DNA of 64,000 nucleotides from Branchiostoma lanceolatum (GCF_035083965.1 NC_089728.1:19531955-19595954), one strand, 5' to 3'; shown: positions 23,325 to 39,500, counted from the first letter of the stretch. The notes: generated by a model from the letters alone, not told the origin. Translations and numbers: made by a program.

Positions 23325-26300
23325 TTAGTCATTTCCGGTTGACATAATGTTCACTTCCTCCACGATGATCCTTGAGTAGGAGTTATATCCGGTGTAGGCG
23401 TCTCCACTCCCTACTGCAGATGCGCATGCGCCGACGTTCAGAGCCACGGTCACAGACCCGGCCGGCAGGTTGAAGCACAGGCCGTCAACTGAAGAAGACG
23501 AAAACGACATGTGTTACATTATATATAACTTTGTTAAGACCTTCAAGTTTCGTTTACCAAAACAATGGCTCGAGATTTATTTTGAACAGTCATACATGCA
23601 CATTGCATCCGATACCAATGACAATGTTTTTCAGTAGCTGACATTTAAGTATTCTCGATTCCTTGATGATCACGGGATAGACGACCGTAAGTGTCGGAAC
23701 CCACAAAGGTCACGAACCAGTGTATAAAGAATGCCTCATCACTCTTTTTTGTTGTTTTTGTAATCTTCCCTGTGAATGTGGAATATTTCTTATTATTTCC
23801 TCGGGAATGCCTAATCTGTGAATACGTTTTGCAATCCCCAAGATCAGCCGCTTATAGCTGTTAGACCGAGAGTTTTATGACTCACATGTAGACACACGGT
23901 GAATGTTGATACTGTTGGCGCCGTTAGTGTATATTATACCGTCGATGGGGACAGGGTCGCTGCACTCCGATCCGTTAAGCGTGAAGAACCAACGCTTACA
24001 GCAGGCGGAGGCGTACAGAACTCTGAGGGAGCCGCTCCACGTCAGACGGAGAGCGGATGTCGGGGACACCTTGTTGAACGCGCACTCCTGTGGATGAGGA
24101 TGACAGAAGGTATTTTACGTCCAGTCTGGACTGGGTACAGATTTCAAACGTATCTACATATTGTCACGTGGCATTCTTTTTCTTCTTCTTAATGCTCACA
24201 GTCAATTTGCTGACTATCATAGCATATATTATGATGTTTCGAGAGCGCAGAGCCAAAATAAAATAAAATATTGTCGAGCCAAAAGAAAATAAAGTTGTAA
24301 TTTGCTGGCCTAGCTTGGAGGCATGTTATAAAATTAATGACTGTGCCTAAACATTTCTTCTTATCCTCCGTACAACAGTTTCCAGTTTCAAAGGTCAAAG
24401 TTCCGCAAGCCGGGCCTCATTCTAGTATATAGCAATAGAGCATGCCTAGAATGGAATTATATTTTCCTCATTACTTATGCAAATTGGGACTTAATTTGCA
24501 TAATTCGCACTTCATTATGTACGTGCTGTCTAAGATACCTGCATATTAAAAAATGTGGAAAGCTCTTGTTCCTTTGTTCACTTGTTCTACTTGGAAGAAT
24601 TTTACAAAAAAAACCCAATGCAGTTTCAGTGTCACATACCAGGGGGCCAAAAATCGACCTTGACCTTTGCTCTCCAAATACCTACCCACATATATACCAA
24701 ATATCATTACAATTCATATAGACGTTTTTGAGTTATGCTGACTGCAAGCATCGGGACACACACACAAACACGCAAGCAAACACACAGACAAACACGTTCA
24801 AAAATGACTTACACATTTACATAATATATGCTTGGTCATAAGCACCTTTATCTTATGTTGCAATATTGACAGTCCTAGGATTTTAAAATTAGATGAATTA
24901 TGGCGCTTTTGCATTAATTATGCAAATTAGGAATTTATTTGCATAATTGGTATCTGTTGATGCTCAACTTGCTATAAACTACATGTTACATGTATTTGAG
25001 TCTAATAATAGAAAACACTGCAAATATAGATTTTCCTCATTAGTTATGCGAATTAAGTCCCAATTAGCATAATTTGCACTTTATTGTGTACATCTCTGTC
25101 TAAGCTACATGCGTATTAAATATCATAGAAATCCGTCGTTCCTTTGTTCAGTTAATCTCTTTAGAAGATTTTCACAATAACGCCCCTGCAGTTCCAATGC
25201 AAGCTGCTAGGGGGCCCAAACCTACACCACTTCTTTATTACATTACAAGCTGTCTGTCAGCTAAAAATCAAGACCATAGCACGTCAAGTCAAAAGATACA
25301 AAAACGGAAGTTCTGCTGCAGTACCAAGGTCACATATACCAGGAGGCCCAAAATCGATCTTGAATTTCGGCTTCACAACACCAGCCCACATACCAAATAT
25401 CATACAAAAAGACAGACAGACAGACAGACAAGCAGACAGACAGACAGACAGACACACACACACACACACAAAACTATATCTCCATTTTTCATAGAGATAA
25501 AAATAAAGTAGATACCACAATCTTCCCGGAGTCCGCATTATTGTTCAGGTTATTCCAGAAACACTGCTTTATGTTGCTCCCCGACGACAAACCGGGAGAC
25601 CCCGTCTCCCCCGCAATGCTCTTCTCCCCGAGTGGCCCCTGCTCTCCTCGGTCTCCCTTAGCACCATCCCCCCCAGGCGGCCCCTGCTCTCCCCGGTCTC
25701 CCCTCGCACCATCCCCGCCGGGGGGCCCATTTTCTCCTCGGTCTCCCTTAGCACCGTCATGGCCGTTGTTACCAGGGACGCCATTGTTGCCAGGAACGCC
25801 ATTGTTACCAGGGTTACCGGGGTTACCAGGGAGACCGTTGTTGCCAGGGATACCGGGTAACCCTTGAGGCCCGCTAACACAACTGCCGCAACACTGTGTA
25901 AAACGGTGAAAAGAAAAGAAGAATGTAGTATAAAATATGCATAAATCTGAAAGATAAACCCAATGTGAAAATATGCATAAGCTGAAGACATTGTCAATCA
26001 TATCCGCCTTGTTAATGACCAACCACCCGATTGAATATCATGGTCTGGTGCGCTCTCTACTACTGCCACATGGTGCCACTCAATGACGACATACTCAGAA
26101 ATACCTTGCGTGCTTCATACTACCCTAAACAAAAGGTTAGGCAATGGATTATCTTTCAACGATTTTCGTTATAAAATTTTCCGGAAAACCTAAAAAAGCA
26201 TGCTCTAAACATGTTCTTGAGACATTTAGAAGTAAGGACTCCTGGAGTTTTATTCCATCAATGCTCTTCGTGACACTGCATATGATACAACCCGGAAAAA

Positions 26301-26811
26301 AATCAGAAGAAAACGTCACACGTTCTGATCAGCAGTGCATGGGGTAGATTTTACTAAAGCTTTTGAGACGACAATTATCATTCTTTGAACAATCTTTATT
26401 GGTAGTTTGTTAATAATAATACCCAATGACTATTTGGGGTGTATTTGTGATGACTGATGATATCGATCATCTAACCAAATCGATGCAATAAAATCACAGA
26501 AAATTCATAGACCAGCCGCTGACATCAAGATACATGTAAATTTTGACTGCATGTCCAGTGTCAACTTGAACAAGGAGGCTTAATGGTTGCTTTGACATCG
26601 TGAATTGAGAATCAAATCACTTGCAAATGGCTGTTAACATGTTACAGGGTGACCAAACGTAACGACGACCAAGCCCCCCCCCCCCTGTACATGTCCCCCT
26701 CACCTGTCCCGTCCTAACGTCTTGTCCGTGGTTTGTCTGCACAAACATCGCCACCACAAGTCCCACAACTGCTACCCACGAGTGTAAAGCCGTCTTTTCT
26801 ACGTCCTTCAA
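23325..26811 (-). CDS. CTHRC1-like: CTHRC1-like secreted collagen, copy B
   Basis: Four exons: about 26811-26704 (hydrophobic signal segment VAVVGLVVAMFVQ then NHGQDVRTGQ), 25893-25516 (Cys-rich start [11 protein letters not shown], about 27 Gly-X-Y triplets, then IKQCFWNNLNN), 24087-23886 and 23488-23325 (CTHRC1 domain: [69 protein letters not shown]). Human CTHRC1 is a 243-residue secreted glycoprotein with the same order (signal, short collagen, globular domain) and acts in matrix and Wnt/PCP signalling. Oddities: at the position of the ATG of copy C this copy has AAG, and no upstream in-frame ATG is obvious. One triplet has lost its glycine (GEKSIAGET against GEKGSAGET in copy C). The last exons are intact. 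It may be decaying or use an unrecognised start. Confidence 0.8.
24449..25500 (+). repeat. Dispersed repeat family, copies 2 and 3
   Basis: Two successive members (24449-24800 and 24900-25500) each end with the ggacacacag or gacagacagaca block. The second abuts the collagen exon of copy B, with the (AGAC)n(CA)n tract at 25410-25472 only about 40 bp from the splice donor. Confidence 0.7.
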
Positions 26812-27606
26812 AAACTTAAAGGTTAGCAGTAGAAAGGAAGAAAGTCCGGACTTTATGCTGCTTTTTGACGATCTTGCCTCAGGTATGTAACGCTATGGTT
26901 CCTTGAATTTCAGGTGCATGACAATGACACTGTCTACTGAAGCATGACTGCCAACCCTCTTCAGTCACGGATTTTACCGTGTTGCTTTCTACTTGTAACG
27001 CTAGGAGCAACCATCCTGGATACACTGGTGAAAAACGCATACATGGTAATGTAACGAAACCACAGCTGCAAAATTGCCCCGACAACTATCATTTCCTAGC
27101 TGCATTTTAGTCTCTTCGACATTAACTGGAAGATATATGGTCTCGTTCCTTTATTACCGCAAGTGTGTCTAAAAGATTAATGATTGTAACTGGATAACTT
27201 TTAATGTGCAGGCAGCATATACAAGAACCCGCTGACCAATCTGCATTGAACCGAGCATATCATGACCTTTTACTCTACCTAATTAGCACCTGTAAAGATA
27301 CAAACTGCTGGAAGCTTAGAAATAAGAATAACAATGTGAGCTAAGGAGATAAAACGAAATTGTGAATAATGTGAAAATTCAGCTTCGGAATCCGAAAATG
27401 ACAAGAATTTAATAAGGGGAAATCTTTATTAAACGGCCCTCTTGAACCTTGTACAAGCCTTGTACATGTACATACACCTTGCCCTGCGAAAGTAGCCGGG
27501 TGTAGTACTGTAAACAATAGAAACAATGGGCCTGTTTACGCCGGTCGTTACACCTTGCCCTCAAATCAGGTTTCATCTATGCAACATTGAACAGCCAAGT
27601 TATCAA

Positions 27607-27775
27607 CAAACTATGACGTAATGGAAGACCCATTAGCCTACAGCCTGATGGGAATGGGGCATCTCGTTACGTCATGATAGATTTACTACGTCACCGGACA
27701 CATACATGTTTATATCCCGAGTAGCGATCTCGGAGCTGCAAACTGTTTTGATGCATATTTCGCTCCCATTTGGAA
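27607..27775. promoter_or_regulatory. Orphan ZNFX1-type promoter relic
   Basis: The block 27640-27760 matches the upstream region of the minus-strand ZNFX1 paralog ('agcctgatggga', 'acatgttta', 'tagcgatctcgg.gctgcaaactg'). The adjacent 27610-27640 ('ctatgacgtaatgg...cattagcct') resembles the plus-strand promoter, so two promoter halves meet head to head with inverted TGACGTAA sites (27614-27621 and 27667-27674). No ZNFX1 exon follows on either side. Confidence 0.5.
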
Positions 27776-27779
27776 ATAG

Positions 27780-28480
27780 ATTTTTGCAATAGAGTCCATT
27801 CCAACTCACCAAAAGGGTTGTCATTGTAAACATTTACAACTGTTTTTAATTCTTTGTAATTATTTGTCTAGGAGATTTCATACTTTAAAAATACTTTGAA
27901 TGTCATTTCAAGTTTATAATTATTTGCCCGGTTGTGTAAAACTTTGGTTATATTAATGATGTGGAATATGATATGTCTAATAGTTTCTAAATGATGGTTA
28001 CAGCATTCTACCATTTTCTACCATTTTTTGATTATTTGTAACATTTTGGAAATGGGTCAGTGGGCTGTAAAGAAAGCATTTCACATATCTTTGCGAATCA
28101 TGCTTGGGCACCATGCATAGATGGCTTGCACATAGGACCTTACAGTGCCCAGTAGTAACATCTAAAAATACACAGAGGCAGACGATAGGGCTGGATTAGC
28201 ACCTACTTTTATGGGGGCAACTACCCTAATCCACTATTTAGAAAGTTTTGTAAACATTTCTCTATATTTCGAAATTTAGAAGAAACACATACTATAGATA
28301 TTTGCAAATTATTCTAAACAAAGATATATTGTGACTCAGATATCCTTATATTCAAATGATTTCAAACTAATTACAAATACCATTCTAAAACCCTCTTGGT
28401 GACTTGGAATGGACTCTAAAGAAGATCCACGAACCTTTAGGCAGACAAAAACAAAAACCTTACAAACTAGAGGACCCGAA
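27780..28480. other. Non-genic stretch
   Basis: AT-rich DNA without recognised features. Confidence 0.4.
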
Positions 28481-28686
28481 AAAAAGACGTCCAAAACAAG
28501 CCGGAGCCTTCTTTGAGAGTAAACCCTGTGGTGAACCCTGCCATTAGCCTGAGTGCCAGCCGGCGTACGGAAGCTAAAAAGGCTGGCACTTAGGCTACCC
28601 TGCCATCGTCCTCGATGCAAAAAAACGTGCCAGAAGTTCACACTATGCGGAGTGTGCTGAAAAAACGATGCATGCATGCATCGGAC

Positions 28687-28925
28687 TACCCTGGGAACCA
28701 GACTGCTTGTCGGGCCTTTTAGCCGGTTCCTTCTAGTCAATTCCTTCGGCGGTCCAGAGCTCGAAGCCCACCGATACCGTGATGAGCGCACCGGGAGAGT
28801 TCTAGCCCGAGAGGGGACCGGCCTACAACTCTCCGGATCGTTGATTAAGATCGGGCGGGCTGACTGTTCTTGGGCCGCCGAAGGAAATCGCTAGGGACCC
28901 AGTGCTAGTCTGGGCTCCCAGGGTA
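28687..28925. mobile_element. 239-bp MITE with target duplication ATCGGAC
   Basis: The ends TACCCTGGGAACCAGACT and AGTCTGGGCTCCCAGGGTA are inverted repeats. ATCGGAC occurs on both sides. The paralogous site behind copy A (15490, 'gcatcagacaaaatc') lacks the element and has the target once. Confidence 0.8.
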
Positions 28926-29019
28926 TCGGACAGAAACAAGGATGATACTAGCTGTACAACGTTGCCCAATTGTAAAAAGAGAAAGTGTGAATGAATGAAG
29001 AATTTGTATGGAGCACGTC

Positions 29020-29025
29020 TTTATT
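29020..29025 (-). terminator. Poly(A) signal, CTHRC1-like copy C
   Basis: AATAAA on the minus strand in a context conserved with copy A (15591-15596). Confidence 0.55.
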
Positions 29026-29578
29026 CCGCCAGATCAAAATAACATCTGAAAACATTGACATCTATGCACTCTACATATTTGTCACTAATAATAATAACTA
29101 CTTTCCACTGACGCGGCGGCCGGTCAGCGACCATAACTATCAATATTAGTAGTTTATGCGAATTTCATTGTCTTTCAAATCACACAAATCATACCAAAAT
29201 TGAACATAAAGTAATGATGTCATGATCATAGAACAGTCTCCACTCAGTGAAAAGGGGTCAGGGTTTTAAGTAAAAAAAATAAAAAAAATCACGCTGTAAT
29301 CATTTTACTACGTCCGTAGATTATCGTTCACCTCAACTCATGTAGAAATGAAAATACAGTTGTATGGTGAAATAATTGCTCTAGAAAATCACACACAACT
29401 CTCATTATCATTTCAAACATGCAGACCTCTTATTTGTATCTTAAGATAGATTGTTTTTCGCCCTTGTTAGCAGGTATTCTACTTCCAAAGAAAAGGAAGC
29501 GCAGGGCAGTCTAAACATCTCAAAACTCCGGCACCCTACAAAATACAACAGCAATCAGAAGACTGTACGTTAACGTTA

Positions 29579-29614
29579 TCAACAAACAAACAAACAAACA
29601 AACAAACAAACAAA
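29579..29614. repeat. (CAAA)n microsatellite
   Basis: About nine tetranucleotide units in the 3'UTR of copy C. Confidence 0.9.
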
Positions 29615-29706
29615 AGGCCATTATCAAAGTTTTGAATCTGTATCACGTGTCGTTTCAAGTGTCACATCAGATGGCACAAAGTGACCAATAGCATCAGACA
29701 AGCTGA

Positions 29707-32520
<2,814 letters not shown>

Positions 32521-33694
32521 AACGTCTTCTCCGCGTCCTTCAAAAACTAGAACGATAGTAGAAACGTTTATCTTGTTGTGCAGAAGTCTGCTTCCTGACG
32601 ACTTTGACTCAAGTATGTAACACTATCCTTTTTCAATGTCATGTGACACTGTTTCATTGTTTCGAGGCATACCTGTTAACCCTCTGCGGTTACTTTTAAA
32701 AACCATGCTGCTTTCCACTTTCCTAAAGACAGTAACTGATAGTAAAATACGCATGGTACATAGTGGATAGTATGTACGAAACAACTACGGCAGTGCACAC
32801 TTCCCCCGACGGATCACTATCTTTTCCTTCTAGCTAGTCTTTTCGTCACACGGTCTCGTTCCGCAGATTATATTAGCCCAAGGGTGTCTAAAAGAATATG
32901 TATAATTGTGTAGAAATATGAGTTTAGAAAAACAACCAGTGTATGCAAAATCCCTCTAGATTCAACCCAACAACATTACTATAAGTGTTTTCATACTGAG
33001 TTGAATGCAGAGAGGTACTCTACATTAGCATCTGTTTAAGAATGAACTATTGGGAGCTCATAAATGAGAAGAACCATGTAAGCTATAGGGATATGTACTA
33101 TCATTCATGTGAAAATTTAGCTTCTGACAATAAGAAGACGTTGGTCAGGGGAAATCTTTATCGAACCGCCTTCTTTAAACCTTGTACCACACGTGATATA
33201 TGTACCTGCGAAACTAGCCGGGGGTGGTTCTGTAAACAATAGAAACAATAGACCTGTTTACGCCGCTACCGGGCCTTACACCTTACCCTCAGATCACGTT
33301 TCACTTGCCGAACCTTGGTCAGGCCATCGGCAAATTTTCCTGAATCTTTTTGATTGAAATTTCTGCTAGTATTAAAATGTTGTTTGGTCGTCTTTCAGGC
33401 AAACATACCCAAAAATGTTTGTAAGAATACTTTGAAAGCACAAAGTCGCAAGTTTATGTATGCGTCCGGTGTGAAGCCAAATTTCTGCCCCTACCAAATA
33501 AATACCCCAATACGTGTCACACACTTGTGGCCTGGATTTTCAAACAGAAGTCTGATCGACCCATGTAACCCTAACCCTAATCGCCAACCCTGAACCTATC
33601 TCCAAGCCTAACTCTTAACTCCACGCAAGAGCACTACCATGCGAAGCATATATCTGGCAGGGCACAAATGTGGCGTCACACCGGCTCAACAGAG

Positions 33695-33800
33695 TGACGT
33701 ATGCGAAACTATGAGTATGACGTAATGGGAAGTACCCTTCCCATCAGCCTTTGGGCTATATAAGGAAACAATAGCCTGCCAGGAGATCAGAGTGCAGTTG
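33695..33800 (+). promoter_or_regulatory. ZNFX1 core promoter
   Basis: TATATAA (33757-33763) lies about 32 nt before the inferred start A in GATCAGAGTGC (about 33789). Upstream are TGACGT (33695-33700), GCGAAACT and TGACGTAA (33718-33725), CRE/ATF-like sites also found in the minus-strand paralog. The 5'UTR exon (about 33789-33877, donor GTGAGT) matches the paralog's, and similarity continues into the start of intron 1. An ATG at 33871 opens a short overlapping upstream frame. Confidence 0.6.
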
Positions 33801-33879
33801 AGTTTCGTCAGCTCTACATCGAAAAACTGAGCAAGAAAGAGAAGTTAGCGGCTTCACTCGAATCTGACGTATGTTAGGT

Positions 33880-36530
33880 GAGTTCTTGGTTTGTCAAAAT
33901 GGCTTGTTTCGCCGCAGGTGAACACACCTGTCCGTGAAATGTACAGGTAAAAGCGGGACTCGAATCGCGTTTAACTTCCGTGTTTTCCCCTGTCGTAAAC
34001 TGAACGTCACAAGCTGTCTTTTTCACCGTACAAGTGGGGGTTTTCCGATTCTAAAGGCAAGATCTAGCTTGTTTTTGTCGTATTCAATGTGACGTCATGA
34101 CAATCATGGATCGAATCCTTGCTGTCATTATAATATATTGAATATATCTAGTCGAACTTCTAAAGCTGCAGTTATCCCAGGTCCGTTCTGTGTATCCCTC
34201 TGTGTGGTTATCTATGTATGTTAGCAGAAGGGAACGAACAAAGCAATGTAGCGATGATAACGTGACGACGACTTATGCTTTGCGTGCATATACTAAAAGA
34301 TTCTGGGTCTATTTCAGGCTTTCAACTTTCGGTATTTTTAAGGCTTGTAAAAATCTTGTAGACATCGATTAAATTGTAGTCTGAATGCCGATTTTAGCTT
34401 GTTATGAATAAACAAAGGTTCAAGCATACCTAACGTTAACATTGGTCTAATTGCTGTAACATTACATGCTAGTGAAGTTGGGGGGTAAATACATGGCAGA
34501 CGGCCAACATTTCCATCCCCTTACATAGCCTCCATAAGCAGTCCCCTGGCGGCGTTACCATTAGTGCAGTTACTACTACAAACATGTTGATCTAGGAATC
34601 GCTAAATACCAGTTGCCACATTCTTATCACCTTTCGCCACTGGATTAGAACTAACCTTGGTGACATCCCAGTTAGTTTACCGGGACTCTCATACTACTGT
34701 TGGTTGGAGGAGAGTATGGAAGCCCCTGTAAACTAACTAGGGTGGGACCCAGGGGCATCAGGTATTCTCCAATCAGAGGTTGGGGGGCTAGTAGTGGCCG
34801 CGATTTTTAACGAGGGAGGGAGCCATTAAAAATCGCGGCCACTACTAGCCCCCCGACCGAAATCTCCGCTTGGAGAATAGCACTAAGGCTAGTTTTAAAA
34901 TAGGCAGCAATAAGCAATGCATAACATTCCTCGTAAGGTTATTTTTGTCGGATTTTCAACAAGACTACAGCGAACCTTTGGTCACAGACGTACGGATGTC
35001 TTACATAGCTTCTGAACAATCTAAAACGTTCACGAAAGAATTAGGGGGTTCAAATTGTCGTAGTTGCGACTAAACTTTGTTGGGCATTGAAAATCTATCG
35101 GTTGCCAACTCTTTGTGTATAGAATATTGGGGCACAATCGATAAGAATTGTTTGTAGAAGGGGGATGGCAGTGAAACTTGGAAGGGAGCCAAGTTTCTGT
35201 AGACCGACATGTCATATAGTAATACGCGCGTCTTGATTGGTCAACAGGTGTAACCTTGCACCCATTGTGTACGTGTACCTTGATTGGTCGTCAGGTGGAA
35301 CGGGGCAAACCATTACAAATTATGTTATGGGGTCCGTTGTAATCATAATACTGGTTGTTTAACATGGTGACAAGAGCCATGCGATATTTGAGCCATAACA
35401 TGTTACACTGAACTGATTAGGAAAAGCAGGCGTACTTATCTGTTAACCCTTGTCTTGCTGACGTTTTTAATGCAATCTATTTCATTAAGTTGGTTTCTTA
35501 ATTAGGACATTTTCCCTTGACTTTTTTTTGCGCTGCGGTGGCATGGTTACTTCCGCCTTCGGTGCGTTTTGCTGCGGTGTGATGCGTTCAGTTGAAAAAT
35601 ACCCCCAACCTGTACATACACAGGATCCACATTCAGGTTCTATTATATACATAGAGAGCCTATAGATATAGGCTTCCCGGACGACAAGGGTTAATATGTA
35701 TGGAAACTAGCTAAAGGCCACCCCTGATGTTTGTAACATATCGATCATAACTAGCCTAGGGCATGGACTTTACCATGTACTTCAAGATACGCTACTGTAA
35801 TTTCATGATTTGTTAACGATAACTTAATTCTAACGGTCATTGTTCAACCACTAAATTGCATCAGAGCAAATACTTGATCGCTAGCATTTGGGACAGTAAT
35901 GTTTGTTCCCACCGTTAAAATTAAATGCAGTGAACTACTCACTTTCCCCCAACCCGCTAAAATTACCAACTGCAATATTAGATGTATGTACAGTATTTGG
36001 TGCCCGTGATGATTTTTGCTATTCTAAATAGCTCTTTAAATCATATACATAGTAGGGAATGGTGTGTTACAGTCTGGTTAAGAAATAAAGATGTAGATCA
36101 CATTGAAATGCGACAAAAAAGAAAGAGAAATTCAATAATCAAACCGTAAGAGCGACAAAAAGTCATCCTCGCTACCTACGTTTGAATAATAATCAAAAAT
36201 TCATTCCACGCCCTGAAATCCTTAATTTTCTATATGTCTCGGAAAAAGAAGTCAAACGCAAATAAGACAATCTAGAATAAATTTTTAGACTAGAATAGTC
36301 ACATGCTATATTTTTACCCATTGTCTGTCCGTCCTTTCATGTTACATGTACTTGCAATTAGCCTACGGGGAAGAACTTGCAATAAACTTCACATATTTTC
36401 TTTGTGTATGAAAGGAAAATTTCTCTGGACAAGGTTGTTGTCATGCCGACCATTCTTTTGTCCAAAGATTGGAGGTCTCCATGAGCCATCAGCCAAACGG
36501 CTCATTTTTATTTGTATTTTTCTCTTGGTA
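33880..36530 (+). other. Intron 1 of ZNFX1
   Basis: No gene inside. It contains two foldback elements (about 34663-34751 and 34762-34880); the rest is featureless to me. Confidence 0.6.
34663..34880. mobile_element. Two adjacent foldback MITEs
   Basis: First hairpin: 'cccagttagtttac' pairs with 'gtaaactaactaggg' (about 34663-34751). Second: 'ggggggctagtagtggccgc' (34779) pairs with 'gcggccactactagcccccc' (34834), within outer arms ATTCTCCAA and TTGGAGAAT (34762-34880). The second is related to 3442-3564. Confidence 0.7.
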
Positions 36531-36568
36531 GATATTCGTGGGTCCTCTTGTGACGCCAGCTCTTCCCC

Positions 36569-39500
36569 ATGGACAGAGGAAGGGGGTTCGGCTACCGAGG
36601 GCGAGGCCGTGGACGAGGCAACTTTGGCGGGAGGGGTGGACAGCGTGGTGGAGGGAGGGGCAGAGGAGGTGTCGATGGGCAGGAAAGGTGAGGTCAAGTT
36701 TATTTTTTCTTCAAATTTTCGACCGAGTTCTGTTTAATTTTCACTCTTGGCCCACTAACTTAAGTTTGGTTCCGGCCAAAGGGGACTTAGAGTGTGGCCC
36801 AACATATTGGAACTAGTGCTGCGTACCGGTACACAGTACCGGTACTCTACCATAAAAATTGATTAGGTACAGGTCCAAAATACCGGATCATGAAGTACCG
36901 GTACTGTACCGATATAAATTTACACCAAGTATGTGCTTATTTTGTGACTGATCTCCTGACCTCATGGCCTCATGCAACACCAAACGTGACCAAAGTGACA
37001 CCTTGGAACAGCGTAACTAATATGCAACAGTGGATTTGGACGGTAGGAATCTTTTTTTTTCCACATTTTATTCACAATATACATCAATGTTACAGCATAA
37101 TATATTACACATGTTACAATGTTGGCACCAAAGAGTATATGACATTGTGTTACAGTACATAGACTGGCAGGATGGTTCAAGATTAAACCACGTATCACAT
37201 AAAGATGCTGGTTGTGTCATAGTAACATATTTACAGTGTATTATACATTTTGTGCTAAGTCAGGTTATCAGTTGTTTGTTTCCCGTTTACTCCACATTTT
37301 AAAGTAAATAACACATTCACAACATAAAACAGCGTAACTAAAAGGCCGTCAAAAAAAAACAAGCCATAAACTAAAACATAACTCATACATGCATAAAATA
37401 TCCTAACAAACTCAGTTCCTTGTTTACAAAAGTCAACAAAACTCATCAATAAAAGCTATCTATAGTAATCAAGAGGTAGCTAGAGGTCAACAGGCAGTGG
37501 TAACTCTGTTCTTCATTTCCCATTTAAAAAGAATGGGCAAATTGTTTTGATGTGAGGCGGGATTTTGGGTCTTTCTTAGAGATATCCATGTTTTGAATAT
37601 GACCCATTTAGCTATAAATATTATTAATATTCGTCTTTTAAGGTGGGGTATGTTCAGAGTCTGACTGACTTTTCCTAGTATTACTTCTTCAAAATCTATT
37701 GTAGTATTACTGCTACTGAAAGGTATGTAATGCTGAGCTGTGTCCCACAGGTCTGATAATCTCTTACATTCCACAAACATGTGTCTATAATTATCAATAT
37801 CACCACTATCACATAGTTTACATATAGGATCTATTATTAGCCCATTTTCATCATGTATTCTCCATTTGTTTAATTTTTCACCACACGGTAATATTTGATG
37901 TAGTAGTTTGTAATTTAGTTCAGCTATTTGTGTGTCCTTACATGCAATTTTGCAGAGCAAAGTCCAATTTTTTTTCCAGTCAAAAGATTCAGTGAAATGA
38001 AAAATTGTCTGCCTTTTTTGTTGACAGCTTGGCAATACTGCATGTTTAAGAGCGAGTGTAGAATAGAGTAATTTACAGGATTTTGTTGTAGCTTTAAACT
38101 GATGTGGAGGTGGGGCTACAAGATGTGTTGGGCGGTCATCTGAGTAGAGTTCTTTTTTACAAGAGTTTTCCAGGTGCTGGGTAGGGCTTGATACAGGGTT
38201 ATTTGCTCAATTAAAGTACTGGGTCGGTGGCTAAGTGTAGGGTATTCATTTGATGAGATAAATTTTCCCCTGGGGAATAGGTCTTTCACATATATTATGC
38301 CTTCTTTAATCCATTGAGGGAAGAATAAAGTTTTACCTTGTGATCTAATATTTCTATTACACCATATTATCTGTTCTTTTAAGTCCTGGGGCCTTACGTC
38401 ATCAATTTGCTCCATTTTGTGATAGGATAAAATGACTTCTTTATAAAATTTGGATATATGGATGAAGTTTGGTCCATCCCCTTCTTTTTCAAAGTTCATC
38501 TACAAAATAAGATTATTGGGACCAAAAGAATTAACATACAACAGGGGGAGTGCTTTCCATCTAGATTTATCATCCACTATCAACCTATATATCCAACGTG
38601 ATAAGAGTGCGTTTTTCTGGTAATCTAAGTTTAACATGTTGAGTCCACCCATTTCAGTGGGTTGGCTTATGACATCTCTTTTGATTTTGTCCGTTCTGCC
38701 TTTCCATAAAAACTTGAAAATTTCTCTTTTTATATATGTAACAACCCAGGGTGGGGTATCAATCATTGCCATATTGTGTATTATCTGTGAAAGAGCTAAT
38801 GACTTAATGATAGTGATTTTCCCATACAAAGTTAGATTTCTACATCTCCAGACTTGCAATGTGTTTTTCAGCCTTTCTATCTTTTTCTCCCAATTTAGAA
38901 GTTCACACTCATGGTGGAGGGAAGAGTTATAGAAATAGATGCCTAAGGATTTTATGATGATGATGATGACAGGTTTATTCAGTAGACAAACAGATACAGG
39001 CCTCATGGCAGCCCTGAGGCTGAATTAATAGGCTTGTTCACAATATCAATAATCAAATTTACAGTACAGTTCACAATATCAATAATCAAATTTAAAATAC
39101 ATTTCATTGTTACCATAACAATTACACATTTCTTCGGATTTAAAATCTTGATGTCATATTCTCTTACTAGTCAGTGCTGTTTAGCAGAGTTACCATGTAG
39201 TAAATGGGGCTCTTAGTGAATCTAGCGGTATTTGCTTTAAAAGTCTGTAGCCGGTTACACGACCGAGTCTTTCTGCCGGAAATCGCCTCGCGGCACGGTG
39301 GGAGGCAGTCTCGGAAGATCGGGGATCTCAGTAGGGAGCGAGCATAACTTCTGCATAGTTCTAGTCGTCTTTGGGCCAGTGGTGTAAGGGAGAGTTCTGT
39401 CAGGGCTGAGCTGTAGCAGGTGTAGTTCTGTCTCAAGATGATCTTACACGCCCTCTTCTGCACTGTCTCAATTGACTTAGATTCAGCCACAGTCAATCCC

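Noticed and set aside
25541-25867. Long Pro/Ser-rich plus-strand frames over the collagen exons (also 30992-31345)
   Set aside because: They are antisense shadows of the Gly-X-Y repeats; the minus-strand frame has splice sites and the CTHRC1 context.
36532-36687. Frame from the ATG at 33871 through ZNFX1 exon 2 (SSPWTEEGGSATEGE...)
   Set aside because: After splicing it hits a stop in the next exon; the RGG frame from 36569 joins the helicase frame and is conserved in the paralog.
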